A stretch of DNA of 62,435 bases, taken from the NCBI GenBank assembly GCA_035631035.1, contig DASQJL010000072.1:1-62435 (forward strand). Direction: 5' to 3'. Position 1 is the first letter of the stretch. The number at the start of each line of letters is the position of its first letter. Position numbers and translations under genes: made by a program. This document shows positions 1 to 8,500 of this stretch, piece after piece. This DNA is from Candidatus Binatia bacterium (GTDB taxonomy: Bacteria; Eisenbacteria; RBG-16-71-46; SZUA-252). Under the pieces are notes generated by a model, which was not told the DNA's origin, made no database searches, and worked only from the letters and a program-made list of their open reading frames with translations.

Positions 1-527
1 CCGGCGCGGAGCGGGTTCAGCCGCTCGTCCCCGTTCACCGCCATCACCCCGCTCAACCCCTGAATGATCTGGTCGTAGGCCGGCTTCAGGGCGTCGGGGC
101 CGGTGTGTCCGAACCCCGAGATGGCGCAGTAGATCAGCCGCGGGTTCTGCGCGGCCAGGGTCGCGTAGCCCAGCCCCATCCGCTCCATGACGTCGGGGCG
201 GTAGTTCTCGACCAGCACGTCGGCGTCCTTGGCCAGGCGGAGGAAGATCTCCTTCCCCTCCGGCGTCTTGAGGTTCAGCGTGACCGATTTCTTGTTGGCG
301 TTCTGGGCGAGGAACGAGGTGCCCATGAGCTGCTCGTTCAGCTCGGGCACGATGCCGAGCTTCCGGGCCAGGTCCCCGTCCTTGGGGTTCTCGATCTTGA
401 CGACGTCGGCGCCGAGGAGCGCCAGGTGCAGCGTCGCGAAGGGACCGGCGAGCACGTTGGTCAGGTCGAGGACGCGAATCCCCTCCAGCATCGGGCGGCT
501 CGTCCCGTTGCCTCCCGGTCCGCTCAC
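1..527 (-). CDS. CaiB/BaiF-family CoA-transferase (partial, C-terminus outside window)
   Basis: Minus-strand reading frame that runs off the left edge. It opens MLEGIRVLDLTNVLAGPFA and continues through LGADVVKIENP, NANKKSVTLNL and a VENYRPDVMERMGL stretch, the standard N-terminal half of class III (family III) CoA-transferases, which move CoA between carboxylic acids. The catalytic Asp of the family should lie near the end of the visible part or beyond the edge. Two starts are possible: GTG at 527, overlapping the upstream lyase stop as GTGA, or ATG at 491. The overlap implies cotranscription with the HMG-CoA-lyase-type gene. The acid substrate cannot be read from the sequence. Confidence 0.85.
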   Translation of the reverse strand, partial: MSGPGGNGTSRPMLEGIRVLDLTNVLAGPFATLHLALLGADVVKIENPKDGDLARKLGIVPELNEQLMGTSFLAQNANKKSVTLNLKTPEGKEIFLRLAKDADVLVENYRPDVMERMGLGYATLAAQNPRLIYCAISGFGHTGPDALKPAYDQIIQGLSGVMAVNGDERLNPLRA

Positions 528-1444
528 GCGGGCACCTGGGTGGGGACCGGGCCGGTCTTGTACACGAAGCCGGGCAGATCGCGCCCGAAGTGCGCCGCGA
601 CCTCCCGCGCCAGCTCGATCAGGCGGTCCAGATCGACGTCCGGCCGCAGCCCCTCCAGATGCAGCGCGTGCACGAAGTCCTCGGTCGCCACGTTGCCGGC
701 CGCGACCTTCGTGAAGGGGCAGCCGCCCAGCCCCGCGAAGGAGGTCTCGAACGAGGTGACGCCGGCGCGCATGGCGGCGAAGAGATTCGCCATCCCCAGG
801 CCGTAGGTGTTGTGGAAGTGGCAGGCGCACTCGATCGTGGGATCGATCCCGAACACGGCGCCGAAGAGCCGCTCCACCTGGCTCGGCCGCGCGTGCCCCG
901 CCGTGTCGGCCAGGCTGATCGAGCGGAAGCCCGCGTCCACGTAGGCGCGCACCATCTCCAGCACGCGCTCCTCCGGGATCGGACCCTCGAACCCGCACCC
1001 GAACGCCGACTGCACCGAGAGCTGCACGCGGTGGCCCGCCGCGACGGCCTTCCGCGCGGTCGCGAGGATCCGCGTTGTCGCCTCCTCGCTCCCCATCCCG
1101 GTGTTGGCGAGGCTGTGCGTCTCGCTGGCCGAGGCGCCCATGCAGAACAGCTCGACGCCGCACGCCAGGCCCCGATCCAGCCCCCGCTCGTTCAGCACGA
1201 GGCCGGAGAGCACCGGGCCGCCGGACTTCGCTCCCGGGGTCGGGATCAGGCGGCGGAAGAGCTTGTCGGTGTCGGCCATCTGCGGAACCTTGTCCGGGTG
1301 GACGAACGAGCCCACCTGTACGGCATCCACGCCCGAGGCCATGATCTTCCGGATCCACGACTCCTTCTTGGCCGTCGAGACGATCTGCTTTTCCATCTGG
1401 AGGCCGTCCCGGGGTCCGACCTCGTGCAGGACGATTCGATTCAT
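524..1444 (-). CDS. HMG-CoA lyase-family enzyme (hydroxymethylglutaryl-CoA lyase-like)
   Basis: 306-residue TIM-barrel aldol lyase. GPRDGLQ near the N-terminus carries the catalytic Arg-Asp, CHFHNTYG gives the metal-binding His pair, and AGLGGCPF matches the HMG-CoA lyase signature with its active-site Cys. The family splits 3-hydroxy-3-methylglutaryl-CoA or related acyl-CoAs (for example citramalyl-CoA) to acetyl-CoA plus a ketoacid. The ATG at 1444 starts directly at the conserved MNRIVLHEVGPRDG; the upstream open frame is unconserved and rejected. It lies between a dehydrogenase gene and a CoA-transferase, which suits a branched acid or leucine/itaconate-type breakdown route, but the exact substrate is inferred only. 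Confidence 0.88.
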   Translation of the reverse strand: MNRIVLHEVGPRDGLQMEKQIVSTAKKESWIRKIMASGVDAVQVGSFVHPDKVPQMADTDKLFRRLIPTPGAKSGGPVLSGLVLNERGLDRGLACGVELFCMGASASETHSLANTGMGSEEATTRILATARKAVAAGHRVQLSVQSAFGCGFEGPIPEERVLEMVRAYVDAGFRSISLADTAGHARPSQVERLFGAVFGIDPTIECACHFHNTYGLGMANLFAAMRAGVTSFETSFAGLGGCPFTKVAAGNVATEDFVHALHLEGLRPDVDLDRLIELAREVAAHFGRDLPGFVYKTGPVPTQVPA

Positions 1445-1479
1445 GGCGCCTCTCGGGGCACGGGCAAGCCCGGGCCGCT

Positions 1480-2643
1480 CTAGGCGGGGGCGACCCCCGC
1501 GCGGTTCGATGTCGGGAAGGCGGCGCGGCACTTCGCCTCGATGGCGCGCGCCATATCGAGCGTGCCGGCCGCCCCCCCCATGTCATAGGTCCGAACGGTT
1601 CCCTCGCGGATCACGGCGGCGACCGCGCTCGCAATCGCCTGGGCGCGCTCCGCCTCGCCCAGCCAGTCCAGCATCATCGCGGCGGCGAGGATCGTTGCGA
1701 TCGGGTTGGCCTTGTCCTTCCCCGCGTGCTTGGGGGCCGAGCCGTGCGTCGGCTCGAAGACGGCGACGGTGCCGCCGATGTTTCCCGAGCAGCCGAATCC
1801 AAGCCCCCCGACCATCTGGGCGCACAGGTCGGAGATGATGTCGCCGTAGAGGTTGGGGGCCACGATGACGTCGTAGTTGAAGGGATTCTTGAGGAGCCAC
1901 ATCGTCATGGCGTCGATGTTCGCGTCGTCCATGGCGATCTCCGGGAAGTCCTGGGCCACGCGGCGGGCTTCCTCGAGGAAGAGCCCGTCCGTGGCGCGCA
2001 CGACGTTGGCCTTGTGCACCACGGTGACCTTCTTCCGGCCGAATTTCCGGGCGAACTCGAAGGCGGCCCGCACGATCCGCTCCGAGCCGTGCTTGGTGTT
2101 CACCTTGCACGAGATGGCGTACTCGTCGCCGGCCATCTCGGAGAACGGCTTGAACGCCGGGGAGAGCGCGGTCAGGGTGTCGCGGAGCCGGTCGGGCACC
2201 GTCGCGAATTCGACCCCGGCGTAGAGGTCCTCGGTGTTCTCGCGGAACACCACCAGGTCGATCCCCTCTTTGTAGTTGAGCGGGTTGCCGGGGAAGGCGC
2301 GGCAGGGGCGCAGGCAGACGTACAGGTCGAAGAGCTGGCGCATCCGGACGATCGGCGAGCGGTAGACCAGCCCCTTCCCCTGGAGCCAGGGCTCGAGTTC
2401 GCGCTCGGCTTCCCGGAGCGGCTTCGAGGTGATGGCGCCGAACATCGCGGCATCGACGCGGCGGAGAAGCTCGATGGTGCGCTGCGGGAAGGGATCCCCT
2501 TCACGCCGCCAGAACTCCCACCCGATGTCGCCATGCGTGTACTCGGCGTCGAACTGAACGGCGTCGAGGACGAGGCGCGCCGCCTCCATGACCTCGACGC
2601 CGATCCCATCCCCCGGCAGCCAAGCGATCCTGTATTTCGCCAT
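1480..2643 (-). CDS. Isocitrate/isopropylmalate-family NAD(P)-dependent dehydrogenase
   Basis: 387 residues of the beta-decarboxylating dehydrogenase family. WLPGDGIGVEV opens the protein, FRENTEDLYAG is the substrate and phosphate region, NLYGDIISDL is the metal-binding motif, and EPTHGSAPKHAGKDKANP is the cofactor loop. The family oxidatively decarboxylates isocitrate, 3-isopropylmalate, homoisocitrate or tartrate. FRENTEDLY favours an NAD-isocitrate dehydrogenase-like or homoisocitrate-type enzyme over LeuB, and no leuC/leuD genes are nearby. The start is ATG at 2643. It is the first gene of the three-gene set reading to the left edge, with a 35-bp gap before the lyase gene. Confidence 0.87.
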   Translation of the reverse strand: MAKYRIAWLPGDGIGVEVMEAARLVLDAVQFDAEYTHGDIGWEFWRREGDPFPQRTIELLRRVDAAMFGAITSKPLREAERELEPWLQGKGLVYRSPIVRMRQLFDLYVCLRPCRAFPGNPLNYKEGIDLVVFRENTEDLYAGVEFATVPDRLRDTLTALSPAFKPFSEMAGDEYAISCKVNTKHGSERIVRAAFEFARKFGRKKVTVVHKANVVRATDGLFLEEARRVAQDFPEIAMDDANIDAMTMWLLKNPFNYDVIVAPNLYGDIISDLCAQMVGGLGFGCSGNIGGTVAVFEPTHGSAPKHAGKDKANPIATILAAAMMLDWLGEAERAQAIASAVAAVIREGTVRTYDMGGAAGTLDMARAIEAKCRAAFPTSNRAGVAPA

Positions 2644-2756
2644 GTCCCGAGCCCTCCCCGGCCGACAACCATGGTACGGCCTGGGACGGGGGGAGACGCC
2701 CTGCTACCGAGGGATCATGGCCGGCGGGCCGGAGGGACCATCCCGCGGGGGCCGCT

Positions 2757-3890
2757 CTACAGGGTGCGCTTGAACAGCGTGGAGGCGAGCACCAACATCA
2801 CGCTCGCGAAGAGGATCAGGATCACGAAGTCGGGGAGCACCGCCTGGAAGCCGACCCCCTTGAGGAGGAGGTTGCGGAGGGCGTGCACCGCGTAGCGCAT
2901 CGGGTTCACGACCGAGATCGCCTGGAGCCACCCCGGATAGCTCTCCGTGGGATAGAGCGCTCCGCTCGGGAAGAAGGTGACCACGTTCAGGATCCCGAAC
3001 AGCGCTCGGGGGGTCATCGGATTGGACACCCGGGCCATCAGCGTGAACATGAAGAGCACCAGCCCCAGCCCGAGGAGCAGGATCGTGAACTCCACCATGA
3101 GAAGGGTGGGCAATCCACCGATGAGGGGCAGCTGCGCGATCGCGATGGAGGAGAAGGTCACCAGGGTGCCCATGCAGAGGGCGAGGGTCGTCGCCGACAG
3201 GGTGAGCCCCATGACCAGGTCGAGCGACGTGAGCGGCGTCACGAAATAGCCCTCGTGGATCCCCCGCGCTCGGTCGTCCACCAGGATGATGCCGCCGGCG
3301 ACCATGGCGACGAAGAAGAGCGCCAGCGCGATCACCCCCGGGACCAGGTACTGCATGTAGTTCTTGTGGCCGTAGACGTCGACACGCTCGACCGCGACCC
3401 CGACCCGGGCGGTGGGGACCGCCCGCCCCTCGACGCGCATGTCGGCGATCGCGCGTCGCATCTCCCCCTCGATCGTGTTGGAGGAGGTGGCGTCGGTGTT
3501 GTCGACCGCCAGGCCCAGCTCGGCGCGCTCGCCCCGGGCGAAATCCTCGCTGAAGTTGGGAGGCACGATCACCACCGCCCGGTAGCGGCCCTGCCGCAGG
3601 CCGGCGACCGCGGCCCGGACATCGCTCTCGTCGCGCACGAGGAAGAGCTGGCGCGTGGTCTCCAGGGTCACCATCTGCTTTCGGACCGCGGCGGCCGCGG
3701 CCCCCTCGTCCTCGACCACGAGGGCGACCGGCAGGTGATGGAGATCGCCGCCCATCGACTTGCCCAGGATGAGCAGGTAGATGATCGGCATCATGACCAT
3801 CGGGATCACGAGCTGGATGTTGCGCCGGAAGCGGCGCAGGTCGCGCTCGGCCACCGCCAAGGTCCGGCTCACGTTGAAGGGCAACGTCAC
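2757..3890 (-). CDS. ABC-2 type transporter permease (drug efflux)
   Basis: 377-residue inner-membrane permease. One N-terminal transmembrane helix (IQLVIPMVMMPIIYLLIL) is followed by a large extracytoplasmic domain, then about five hydrophobic segments in the C-terminal half, the ABC2_membrane_3 / YhhJ-YbhS layout. GTG start at 3890, 3 bp after the ATPase stop. It is the last gene of the TetR-TolC-HlyD-ATPase-permease operon and should form the membrane channel of a tripartite exporter. E. coli YbhGFSR has two permeases; only one is present here, so a homodimer is expected. The exported substrate is unknown. Confidence 0.88.
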   Translation of the reverse strand: MTLPFNVSRTLAVAERDLRRFRRNIQLVIPMVMMPIIYLLILGKSMGGDLHHLPVALVVEDEGAAAAAVRKQMVTLETTRQLFLVRDESDVRAAVAGLRQGRYRAVVIVPPNFSEDFARGERAELGLAVDNTDATSSNTIEGEMRRAIADMRVEGRAVPTARVGVAVERVDVYGHKNYMQYLVPGVIALALFFVAMVAGGIILVDDRARGIHEGYFVTPLTSLDLVMGLTLSATTLALCMGTLVTFSSIAIAQLPLIGGLPTLLMVEFTILLLGLGLVLFMFTLMARVSNPMTPRALFGILNVVTFFPSGALYPTESYPGWLQAISVVNPMRYAVHALRNLLLKGVGFQAVLPDFVILILFASVMLVLASTLFKRTL

Positions 3891-3893
3891 GCG

Positions 3894-4913
3894 CTACCTC
3901 ATGATCGACGGGAGCGGCCGGACGTACTCGGTGCTGACCGTGTCGCGCAGTCCGCGCCCGGTGTAGTGGATGAAGACGTCGTCCAGGGTCGGCTCCTCGA
4001 GGGTGACGCTCTTCACCTTGTTGTCGGCCTGCCGGGCCACGTCGAGGATCGCCTCCAGCGGCACGACGTCCGTGGTGAGCACGATCCGGACGGCATGGTC
4101 CCCGTCGCGCGCCGCGTCCTTCGCGTCCGGCAGCGCGCGGAGCGCCTCGCGCAGCGGCTCGGCCACCTCGCGGAAGAACTCGATCCGGACCGCCTCCTGC
4201 CCCGGCACCGACTCCTTCAGCTCCTTGGGGGTGCCGAGCGCGGCGATCTTGCCGTGGTCGATGATCGCGAGCCGATCGCAGAGCCGGTCCGCCTCGTCCA
4301 TGTAGTGCGTGCAGATCAGCACCGTCAGCTCGCTCTCCCCGCGCAGCTTCTCGAGCAGCTCCCAGATGACGCGGCGGCTCTGCGGGTCGAGCCCGGTGGT
4401 CGGCTCGTCCAGGAAGAAGACGTGGGGCCGGTGGACCAGCCCGCGCGCGATCTCGAGGCGGCGGCGCATCCCGCCCGAATACGTTCCGGCGGGCTGGTCC
4501 TTCCAGTCCCAGAGCCCCACGGCCTGGAGAAGCTCGGTGGAGCGGTCGATGCGCTCCTTCCGCGACATGCCGTAGAACTTCCCGTAGATGTCGAGGCTCT
4601 CCCAGGCCGAGAGGTCGGAGTCGACGGTGTTCGCCTGCGGGATCACGCCGATCGAGTGGCGGACGGCGTTCGTGCGCCGCGCCACGTCGAATCCCATCAC
4701 GAGCGCGCGCCCCGAGGTCGGGCGGAGGAGCGTCGTCAGCATGCGCACCAGCGTGCTCTTCCCCGCGCCGTTGGGGCCCAGGATGCCGAAGATCTCGTTC
4801 CGGGCGACGGTGAAGTTGAGGTCGTCGTCGGCGGTGAACTCTCCGAACTTCTTGGTGAGGTGCTCGACGACGATGGCCGGCGCCGCCGGATCGCTCGGTT
4901 CGCCCGGGATCAC
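3894..4913 (-). CDS. ABC transporter ATP-binding protein (efflux)
   Basis: 339 residues with a complete ATPase core: Walker A GPNGAGKST, signature YSGGMRRRLE, Walker B VFFLDEPTTGLDP and the H-loop region CTHYMDEAD. This is the DrrA/CcmA/YbhF-like class that powers ABC-2 exporters. The roughly 100-residue C-terminal extension, ending in LEEPTLDDVFIHYTGR, is the usual DUF4162-type tail of this class. GTG start at 4913 overlaps the HlyD stop as GTGA. It works with the downstream permease at the inner membrane and with HlyD and TolC across the envelope. Confidence 0.92.
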   Translation of the reverse strand: MIPGEPSDPAAPAIVVEHLTKKFGEFTADDDLNFTVARNEIFGILGPNGAGKSTLVRMLTTLLRPTSGRALVMGFDVARRTNAVRHSIGVIPQANTVDSDLSAWESLDIYGKFYGMSRKERIDRSTELLQAVGLWDWKDQPAGTYSGGMRRRLEIARGLVHRPHVFFLDEPTTGLDPQSRRVIWELLEKLRGESELTVLICTHYMDEADRLCDRLAIIDHGKIAALGTPKELKESVPGQEAVRIEFFREVAEPLREALRALPDAKDAARDGDHAVRIVLTTDVVPLEAILDVARQADNKVKSVTLEEPTLDDVFIHYTGRGLRDTVSTEYVRPLPSIMR

Positions 4914-5857
4914 CGCGTCCCCTCGGCGCGCGCCTCGGGCACCGCCCCGGCGGCCGAGCCCACGTGGATCGTCACGTCGGCCGTCATGCCGTCCTTCAGC
5001 AGCCCCTCGGGGTTGGGGATGCGCGCGGTGACGTCGAAGGTCCGGATGTCGCGGCGCTGGGCGCCCCAGTCCTTCCGTGTCGCGAAGTCCCCCGAGGGGG
5101 AGACGTCGGTCACGACCCCGGCAAAGACCTTCTTGTCGAACGTGTAGACGCGCACCGAGACCCGGTCGCCGGGGCGCACCGCCCCGACGCGCGTCTCGTC
5201 CACGGCCGCGTGCACCTTGAGCGTGTCGAGATCGGCGATCGTGACCACCGCCGTCCCCACGGTGACCATCTCGCCCGGATGGTGGATCTTCTCCGTCACC
5301 TGTCCGGCCTGCGGCGCGCGGATCACGGCGTAGGAGCGGGTGAGCTGCGCCTGCGCCAGCGCGCTCTCGGCCTGGTGGACCTGAGCGGAAGCGGCGTCCA
5401 CCTGCGCGCGCCCGACGTCGGAGGCCGCGACCGCCGCGTCCAGCTGCTGCTGGGTCGAGGCCCCCTCCCGCGAGAGCTCGCGCATGCGGGCGAGGTCGCG
5501 CGCGGCCTTCTGGCGATTCGCCCGCGCCTGGCCCAGCGCCGCGCGGGCCGACTCCAGCGAGGCCTGCGCGCTCCGCACCGCCACGTCCAGGTCCTGCGCG
5601 TCGAGCTGCGCGATCACCTGCCCCGGCTGGACGCGATCCCCCTCGTTCACCGGCACGTCGGCGAGCCTTCCGGGCACCTTGAAGCCCAGGCTCACCTGCA
5701 CCGCTTCCACGGTGCCGGTGGTGGTGACGTCCCCGCCGGTGTACCCCTCGCGGCGGTGCTGGTACTTCCAGATGGCGATGCCGCCCCCCACGATGACCAG
5801 CAGCAGAATGAGGCCGCGGATCCGCTTGGCGCGCGAGGGCGCCGCTTTTTCGGCCAT
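4910..5857 (-). CDS. HlyD-family periplasmic adaptor (membrane fusion protein)
   Basis: 315 residues: a single N-terminal transmembrane segment (GLILLLVIVGGGIAIW), a first lipoyl half (KVPGRLADVPVNEGDRVQPGQVIAQL), an Ala/Gln-rich alpha-helical hairpin (about residues 80-165), the second lipoyl half (RAPQAGQVTEKIHHPGEMV) and a beta-barrel domain. It should bridge the ABC-2 pump to the TolC-like channel. ATG start at 5857, 4 bp after the TolC-family stop; the stop overlaps the ATPase start. The layout matches the YbhG/EmrA-type adaptors. Confidence 0.9.
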   Translation of the reverse strand: MAEKAAPSRAKRIRGLILLLVIVGGGIAIWKYQHRREGYTGGDVTTTGTVEAVQVSLGFKVPGRLADVPVNEGDRVQPGQVIAQLDAQDLDVAVRSAQASLESARAALGQARANRQKAARDLARMRELSREGASTQQQLDAAVAASDVGRAQVDAASAQVHQAESALAQAQLTRSYAVIRAPQAGQVTEKIHHPGEMVTVGTAVVTIADLDTLKVHAAVDETRVGAVRPGDRVSVRVYTFDKKVFAGVVTDVSPSGDFATRKDWGAQRRDIRTFDVTARIPNPEGLLKDGMTADVTIHVGSAAGAVPEARAEGTR

Positions 5858-5861
5858 GACG

Positions 5862-7208
5862 CTACCGTCCCCCCGTCGAAGTGGTCGGTCCGGCGGCGCG
5901 CAGGAGCGCCGCGCGCGCGGACCAGGTGTCCAGGAGCGACTGCGCCTCCTGGGCGCGCGCGTCGGCGAGCGCGCTCTCGGCGTCGCGCACCTGCGATGCC
6001 GTGGACGTCCCGCCGCGATAGCCCGCCTCGGCCAGGCGAAGCGCCTCGCGCGCCGCGGTCACGCGCGAGGAATCGGACTGCCAGATGGCCAGCGACACGC
6101 GGAGATCCGAGAGCGAGCGTTCCACGTCGCGCCTCACCTCCAGCTCGACCTGGTGCCGGCGCGCCTGGAGCGCCTCGCGATCGGCGCGAAGCTCCCCCGC
6201 CCGCGCCGAGGAAAGCCCTCCGTCGAAGAGCGCGTAGGAGACGTCGACCCCCGCCCACAGGTTGTAGGTCTTCAGGCCGGGGTCCTGCGTGTTGAAGAAT
6301 TCCTCCTGCCGGTTCGGCCCGAGATACTGCGCGGTGCCCGTAAGGCCCAGCTGCGGGCCCCGCGCCGCGCGGGCCGCCCGGATCCGCTGCTCGTTCTCTC
6401 GGAGCTGCTCGTCGAACGCGGCCAGCTGCGCGCGGTTCTGGAGCGCCGACGCCTCCAGCTCCACGGCATCGGGGATCGCGGGCTCGGGCGATCCCGGCGG
6501 ATCCAGGGTCTCGGTGGAGTCGAGCGGGGCGCCGATCGCGGTCTCCAGCTCGACGCGCGAGGTGCGCACCGCTTCGTGGGCGCGGATCAGGGCCGATTCG
6601 CGCTGGAAGAGGTCCACGCGCGCCTGGAGCGAATCGAGGCGCTGCGCCACGCCGGCGCGCACCTGCGAGGCCGCCAGGCGTCGCCGGGCGCCCGCCGCCT
6701 GGACCGCCTCCCCCGCCGCGTTCTCCAGCCGTCCCGCCGCGATGGCGCGGTAGTAGGCCTGGGAGACCCGGAGCACCAGATCGGCGTCCGCTTCCTCGGC
6801 GGCGCGCTGCTGGCTCCGGTGCGCGGCCTCGGCCGCCCGCACCAGGGCGCGGCTCTGGCCGCTCGCGTCGATCGGAAGCCGGGCCTCGGCGCGCAGGTCC
6901 ACGCTGGTCGCGCTCCCGGTCTTCACCACCGCGGGGCTCGGCGACCCGGGGACCGGGATGATGAACTTGGGTGGCTCGCTGCGCTCGATCGCGCTTCCCG
7001 CCACCCGCAGCGTGGGCGAAAGGGCCGCGCGTGCCTCGCGGATCGCCTGGTCGGCGCGGGAGACCCCCGCTTCCGAGACGCGGAGCGCCGGCGCGTTCTG
7101 CCTCGCGAGGGCGATGCACTGCTCGAGCGTGATCGCGCGGACCGGGAGCGCCCCGGCCAGAGCGGCCGCGACGGCCAGCGCGGCGATGAGGAACCCGGCT
7201 CGCCTCAC
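5862..7208 (-). CDS. TolC-family outer membrane efflux protein
   Basis: 448 residues with an N-terminal signal peptide (GFLIAALAVAAALAGALPVRA) followed by two repeated outer-membrane efflux domains rich in Ala, Arg and Glu heptads, the coiled-coil barrel typical of TolC homologues. LEQCIALARQNAPAL is the family's opening helix. GTG start at 7208 overlaps the tetR stop as GTGA, so translation is probably coupled to the repressor. It supplies the outer-membrane channel for the HlyD/ABC pump encoded next. Confidence 0.9.
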   Translation of the reverse strand: MRRAGFLIAALAVAAALAGALPVRAITLEQCIALARQNAPALRVSEAGVSRADQAIREARAALSPTLRVAGSAIERSEPPKFIIPVPGSPSPAVVKTGSATSVDLRAEARLPIDASGQSRALVRAAEAAHRSQQRAAEEADADLVLRVSQAYYRAIAAGRLENAAGEAVQAAGARRRLAASQVRAGVAQRLDSLQARVDLFQRESALIRAHEAVRTSRVELETAIGAPLDSTETLDPPGSPEPAIPDAVELEASALQNRAQLAAFDEQLRENEQRIRAARAARGPQLGLTGTAQYLGPNRQEEFFNTQDPGLKTYNLWAGVDVSYALFDGGLSSARAGELRADREALQARRHQVELEVRRDVERSLSDLRVSLAIWQSDSSRVTAAREALRLAEAGYRGGTSTASQVRDAESALADARAQEAQSLLDTWSARAALLRAAGPTTSTGGR

Positions 7209-7828
7209 GCCGCCTCCTCGGGAAGATAGAGATTCACGATCGCCTCGGCGCGCTCCTTGGGGTTCTTCGGCAGCGGCTCGATCCGGACGATCGCGCCGGT
7301 CATCTGGTAGAAGAAGAGCGACCCGTGGAACGAGCGGGCGGCGACCGCGGCTTCCTGCGCCCCGCGCCGGGCACCGCGCTCGGCGAAGGCGCGCTCGAAG
7401 AGGCGCGTCTCGAGGGCGAGGAGGCGGGAGAGAAATCTCCGGTAGAACTCTCCCGCGAGGTCGGGCACTTCAAGCACGCCGAAGAAGATCACGCGGAAGA
7501 CGCGCGGGTCGTCCCGGAGGGCGGTCAGGCTGTACTCGGCGATACGGCACAGGCCTTCCCGCGGAGAGAGCTTCGTGAAGTGCTCCTCCATCATCGCGAT
7601 CCGCTCCTCGAACCCGACCGACTCGAGGATCGCCCGGACCAGATCCTCCTTCGTCGGGAAGTGGCGGAAGAGGAGCGCCTCGCTCACCCCGGCCTTCTCG
7701 GCCAGGTCCCGGGTGCGGGCACCGTGAAACCCCAGCTCCGCGAAGACGTCGAGCGCCGCCGCCAGGATCTGGGACCGGCGGTCGTCCGACTTGAGTCGAA
7801 GCTTGGGAAAGAACTCCGGTGTGCCCAT
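7205..7828 (-). CDS. TetR/AcrR-family transcriptional repressor
   Basis: 207 residues. The N-terminal helix-turn-helix (RRSQILAAALDVFAELGFHGARTRDLAEKAGVSEALLFRHFPTK region, about residues 18-60) is the TetR DNA-binding domain. The remainder is an all-helical ligand domain of usual length. ATG start at 7828. It heads the efflux operon and overlaps tolC by 4 bp, so it is probably autoregulatory. The 14-bp inverted repeat at 7871-7884 lies 43 bp upstream of its start and is the best operator candidate. The inducer is unknown. Confidence 0.9.
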   Translation of the reverse strand: MGTPEFFPKLRLKSDDRRSQILAAALDVFAELGFHGARTRDLAEKAGVSEALLFRHFPTKEDLVRAILESVGFEERIAMMEEHFTKLSPREGLCRIAEYSLTALRDDPRVFRVIFFGVLEVPDLAGEFYRRFLSRLLALETRLFERAFAERGARRGAQEAAVAARSFHGSLFFYQMTGAIVRIEPLPKNPKERAEAIVNLYLPEEAA

Positions 7829-7870
7829 GGCCCCTTTCGGTGTCGCGCCTCGCGCGCCTGCGCCTGCTGC

Positions 7871-7884
7871 TAAGTGTGTACTTA
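7871..7884. promoter_or_regulatory. Candidate TetR operator (14-bp inverted repeat)
   Basis: TAAGT-GTGT-ACTTA is a perfect 5-4-5 inverted repeat in otherwise GC-rich DNA. It lies 43 bp upstream of the tetR start, in the tetR/osmC divergent spacer. Size, symmetry and position fit a TetR-family operator; binding is inferred. Confidence 0.5.
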
Positions 7885-8036
7885 CTTTCTACCGGCACAC
7901 GCCCTCGGCGCAAGGGAAAAAGAGCAGCGGCCCGCGGACCCCGGAATGGGCGCCACGCATGCCACGCTTCCGGTTTACCATTGCCGCCCTGTCGTGGACG
8001 CGCGGAACGAAGACTTCCCTTTCGATCGGAGGACCC

Positions 8037-8462
8037 ATGATTCGCAAGGCATCGGCGGAATGGCGCGGCGGGCTCAAGGACGGCCAGGGGACGGTCTCCA
8101 CCGACAGCGGCGTGCTCGCCAACGCGCAGTACTCCTTCAGCACGCGCTTCGAGAACGGCAAGGGGACGAACCCCGAGGAGCTGATCGCGGCGGCGCACGC
8201 CGGGTGCTTCTCCATGGCGCTCTCGGCGCAGCTCGGCGCGGCCGGCATCACCCCCGAGAGCGTGCGCACCTCGGCGGCCGTGACGCTGGAGAAGGTGGGC
8301 GACGGATTTTCGGTGACCGCGAGCCACCTCGACGTGACCGCCCGCATCCCGGGCGGCGACCGCGCGGCCTTTCAGAAAGCGGCCGAGCAGGCCAAGACGG
8401 GATGCCCGATCTCGAAGCTCCTGAACGCCAAGATCACGATGGACGCGAAGCTGGAATCCTAG
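8037..8462 (+). CDS. OsmC/Ohr-family peroxiredoxin
   Basis: 141 residues. The two redox cysteines lie in AHAGCFSMAL and KTGCPISKLL, the paired-Cys arrangement of OsmC-type thiol peroxidases that reduce organic hydroperoxides. Length and the opening MIRKASAEWRGGL match OsmC (YhfA/OsmC subgroup). ATG at 8037 follows a GGAGGA sequence ending 3 bp upstream. The gene is divergent from the tetR-led efflux operon and stands alone. Its 3' end converges with the channel gene across a short hairpin. Cytoplasmic. Confidence 0.92.
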   Translation: MIRKASAEWRGGLKDGQGTVSTDSGVLANAQYSFSTRFENGKGTNPEELIAAAHAGCFSMALSAQLGAAGITPESVRTSAAVTLEKVGDGFSVTASHLDVTARIPGGDRAAFQKAAEQAKTGCPISKLLNAKITMDAKLES

Positions 8463-8470
8463 CCTCGCCG

Positions 8471-8487
8471 CGCCGGCACGGCCGGCG
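8471..8487. terminator. Hairpin between convergent osmC and channel genes
   Basis: A 7-bp GC stem (CGCCGGC/GCCGGCG) with a 3-nt loop sits in the 38-bp gap between two convergent stops. It has no T-run, so it is a hairpin terminator candidate for both directions rather than a classical intrinsic terminator. Confidence 0.4.
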
Positions 8488-8500
8488 GGCACGGAGCGCG

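Noticed and set aside
2883-5147. 754-residue plus-strand open frame opposite the efflux operon
   Set aside because: Arg/His/Gly-rich translation with no motifs, exactly antisense to the well-supported ABC genes; a high-GC shadow frame.
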